From NCBI GenBank assembly GCA_014879665.1, contig JACSRP010000107.1, positions 1 through 46,541 of the forward strand: a stretch of DNA of 46,541 nt. The letters run 5' to 3'. Below the pieces are notes generated by a model. The model was not told the DNA's origin and did not search any database. It worked only from the letters and a program-made list of their open reading frames with translations. The DNA is from Anaerolineae bacterium. Its GTDB lineage: Bacteria > Chloroflexota > Anaerolineae > Aggregatilineales > Phototrophicaceae. Positions 44,654 to 46,541 of this stretch are shown piece after piece (positions within the stretch are counted from its first letter, which is position 1; each line of letters begins with the position of its first letter). The translations under genes were made by a program, and so were the position numbers.

Positions 44654-46042
44654 CTATACAGGAAGTGCAGCGCGTAACGCATTCAAGCGCGAGTCAATTT
44701 CTTCAACCTTCGCTTGATGCGATACCCACCACGCGGGATCGCGCTGTGCATCCAGTTCCCCAACTGTCTTACCCTGCTGCTCAACCCATGTATAGTATTT
44801 CAGATTATGCCAGCGTTCCCGCGCCTGCCGCGTACCCTCTTGCACCCAATCAGTAGTCGCAGCATGGAAAATACCTTCAACGCGGCCAACCGCCGCCGCT
44901 TCATCGAGCGCGCCGAACTGCTCGCGCATCGCATCCATCACTGAATAATAACGATCTAGGCTGTCAGCCGCCGCTGTGTAAACCACATCACCGCGCCCGA
45001 ACCCATACGTCTTTGCCGTCTTGATCGCGCCCAGAATATGGCATACCCCGCTAATTCCAAACAGTGTACTCAAAAATTGAGCCTGTGCTTCCGGAACCCC
45101 GAAACGGCTGACCAATGCCGTCGTACCCGCCGGTTCGCTCAGCAGTTGCAGGCCTTTTTTGCAGGCCATATCGTCAATGCACATCACCGCGTCAGTATTC
45201 CAAACATTGTGAATCCACGTCACATGCTTGTCGCCAATGCCCTGAATATCATGCGAACCGTAGCCATTATTGTAGAGTGTTGGGCATTGAGTCGGTTCTA
45301 AGGCCACATTCATCGCATCCGGAAAGACCTGTTTCACGCGGTCACCCGCAGCATTTGTGCCGCCGCTGCCCGGCGCCCACACAAAAGCGGCCACTTTCCC
45401 GTTACCAATACCCCGTTCCTTCAATTCGCCCGCCAGTTCCACGATGGTATTACCAGTCACATGGTAGTGAAAACGATAGTTACCCATCTCTGAAAACTGG
45501 TTGAGAATACGTATATTCGGATCTGACGTTCGCAAGCGATGGGTTTCGTCGTAAATTTCCTTAACGTTGCTCTCCGAGCCATATGTTTTGATCGCTTTTG
45601 CGCCATAGCTCTCGATACGCTCAAAACGCTCGCGGCTCATCCCCTCTGGCAGAACAACTAAGCTGTTACATCCCATGCGCCCGCCAACCCACGCACCGCC
45701 AATTCCGAAATTGCCAGTAGAAGGCCATACCAGCGTATGCGTTTGCGGGTCTACCTCGCCAAACAGTTCCTTTTCCAGCAAAATGCTGTAAGCCGCGCCA
45801 ACTTTATGGCTGCCCGACGGGAACGACTTGCCGTACATGACCACAATTTCAGCATCAACGCCGGTCAATTCATGCGGCAGCACCACGTGATACACCTGAT
45901 TTTCAGGATCGCGCCACGTAATATTGAATAGGTTGATCGGATCGAGCGGCTGTTCGCGTAAAGCCTGAACCGCTTTCGCGCGCACCTCCAAATTAATTTT
46001 GTTTGGATGCAGCATTTCTTCAAAAGTTGGGCCGGTAATCAA
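44654..46042 (-). CDS. PLP-dependent fold-type II enzyme, cysteine synthase-like (462 aa)
   Basis: Starts at TTG 46042 after GGAG, overlapping the stop of the preceding small gene. The Schiff-base lysine is K80 in PSGSHKVGAAYSIL, with STGNFGIGGAWVG as the substrate loop and APGSGGTNAAG as the phosphate-binding glycine loop. It is longer than cysteine synthase (about 310 aa), with an extra ~100 residues at the C-terminus rich in W, R and E. It belongs to the cysteine synthase/threonine synthase/diaminopropionate lyase superfamily; the substrate cannot be told from the sequence. It is the first of a run of genes leading into F420 synthesis. Confidence 0.88.
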   Translation of the reverse strand: MITGPTFEEMLHPNKINLEVRAKAVQALREQPLDPINLFNITWRDPENQVYHVVLPHELTGVDAEIVVMYGKSFPSGSHKVGAAYSILLEKELFGEVDPQTHTLVWPSTGNFGIGGAWVGGRMGCNSLVVLPEGMSRERFERIESYGAKAIKTYGSESNVKEIYDETHRLRTSDPNIRILNQFSEMGNYRFHYHVTGNTIVELAGELKERGIGNGKVAAFVWAPGSGGTNAAGDRVKQVFPDAMNVALEPTQCPTLYNNGYGSHDIQGIGDKHVTWIHNVWNTDAVMCIDDMACKKGLQLLSEPAGTTALVSRFGVPEAQAQFLSTLFGISGVCHILGAIKTAKTYGFGRGDVVYTAAADSLDRYYSVMDAMREQFGALDEAAAVGRVEGIFHAATTDWVQEGTRQARERWHNLKYYTWVEQQGKTVGELDAQRDPAWWVSHQAKVEEIDSRLNALRAALPV

Positions 46043-46296
46043 GAGTTTTCTCCATCATCAGTTGCCAAATCATCTAGTTGTAATTGCGACTCAAGATCGC
46101 GCATTTCGTTTTGCAAATTATCGCGCTGCCGCGCCATTTTCCGGTAACGCGCCAGCTCCCACTGCGGCATATTTTCACTGGCGCCGCCATATTCCATCAA
46201 AAGCTTATCAATTTGCTGATCCAGCGACTCATATTCCAACACCAATTGCTGATATCGTTGAATAATCGCCTGCAAATCGCCTTCAAGCCCACTCAT
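46039..46296 (-). CDS. small coiled-coil protein (85 aa)
   Basis: Starts at ATG 46296, overlapping the stop of the upstream GT2 gene (ATGA). Nearly the whole chain is a predicted amphipathic coiled coil with heptads (IIQRYQQLVLEYESLDQQID), interrupted by a short GGASENMPQW turn, with an acidic tail. No catalytic motif. It probably makes an antiparallel helical hairpin or dimer. The stop overlaps the TTG start of the PLP enzyme. Confidence 0.7.
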   Translation of the reverse strand: MSGLEGDLQAIIQRYQQLVLEYESLDQQIDKLLMEYGGASENMPQWELARYRKMARQRDNLQNEMRDLESQLQLDDLATDDGENS

Positions 46297-46541
46297 ACAG
46301 TTTCCTCAACGGCGCGGTTTTCAATTTCACCCACTGTTGAATCGGGCATATTCTCGCGCGCATGTGCAACCAGCGGCATCGCCTGCTGCGGCATAAAACC
46401 TTCGCGTCTTGCAACGACATACAGCGGACGGTTGCGGGTTTCATCGTAGATGCGCGCGACGTACTGCCCCAAAAAGAACATAAAGAATAGCTGGAAAGCG
46501 CTCATCAGCAAAACCACAATGATCGTCGTCGCCTGCCCGCC
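46293..46541 (-). CDS. GT2-type polyprenyl-phosphate glycosyltransferase, C-terminal fragment
   Basis: The last ~82 residues of a protein that begins beyond the right edge. A hydrophobic helix and LGQYVARIYDETRNRPLYVV match the C-terminal membrane region of GtrB/dolichol-phosphate mannosyltransferase-like GT2 enzymes (family pattern E/Q-Y-x-x-R-I-Y-x-E-x-x-x-R-P-L-Y). These make the polyprenyl-phosphate sugars used by GT-C enzymes, of which four lie in this window. The catalytic domain is outside, so the call rests on the tail. Confidence 0.75.
   Translation of the reverse strand, partial: GGQATTIIVVLLMSAFQLFFMFFLGQYVARIYDETRNRPLYVVARREGFMPQQAMPLVAHARENMPDSTVGEIENRAVEETV

Noticed and set aside
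1..46541. tRNA genes, CRISPR arrays, transposases or prophage genes
   Set aside because: No T-loop/acceptor pattern, regular repeat-spacer array or integrase/transposase motif was found by eye.

Overview
The window (about 46.5 kb, mid-range GC) is a gene-dense bacterial chromosome segment. It most resembles a Chloroflexota (Anaerolineae- or Thermomicrobia-like) genome. This placement is an inference from several clues: an F420 pathway with CofE and the FbiB-type nitroreductase as separate genes, many multi-membrane GT-C enzymes with a shared C-terminal beta domain, threonine/proline-rich linkers in exported proteins, and dispersed palindromes between genes. I see no prophage, transposase, CRISPR array, tRNA or rRNA. 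Many starts are GTG or TTG.

Layout. (1) 1-2615, minus: the start of panB, a COG5495/DUF2520-type Rossmann protein, a small exported protein and purine nucleoside phosphorylase behind a structured leader. (2) 2839-9329, minus: a molybdenum hydroxylase operon with a fused FAD/[2Fe-2S] subunit, a 2-TM protein, a large unrecognised protein whose C-terminal half reads as a nucleoside phosphorylase/AMP-nucleosidase fold, the molybdopterin subunit, and a MocA-type cytidylyltransferase. With PNP next door and an XdhC-type chaperone at 34.5 kb, this looks like purine salvage/oxidation. (3) 9385-14447, minus: a metallophosphoesterase, gyrA and an acyl-CoA carboxylase carboxyltransferase of methylcrotonyl type with a clear promoter. 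(4) 14835-20650: a KimA-like potassium importer converging on a soluble GAF/GAF/PAS histidine kinase, then a divergent double-HTH regulator with a TPR protein. (5) 20683-30168: three GT-C membrane glycosyltransferases and a heterodimeric ABC exporter. (6) 30285-38130: thiolase and HIT protein, BirA, two membrane-anchored proteins, XdhC and a fourth GT-C. (7) 38130-46541, minus: an apparently continuous operon holding the C-terminus of a GT2 enzyme, a coiled-coil protein, a PLP enzyme, an unknown protein, an SsnA-like amidohydrolase, an NADPH:F420 reductase, CofE, an FbiB-C-like nitroreductase, CofD, CofC and a luciferase-like F420-type oxidoreductase.

How it fits together. CofC, CofD and CofE with the separate nitroreductase give a nearly complete F420 route (FO synthase is not here). 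The NADPH:F420 reductase supplies the reduced cofactor, and the luciferase-like protein is a probable user. PNP, the xanthine-dehydrogenase-type enzyme and perhaps SsnA and the nucleosidase-like protein would process purine nucleosides and bases. The strongest candidates for undescribed biology are the nucleosidase-like protein inside the molybdenum hydroxylase operon, the coupling of PLP/amidohydrolase/unknown genes to F420 synthesis, the structured PNP leader, and the dispersed palindromic elements.
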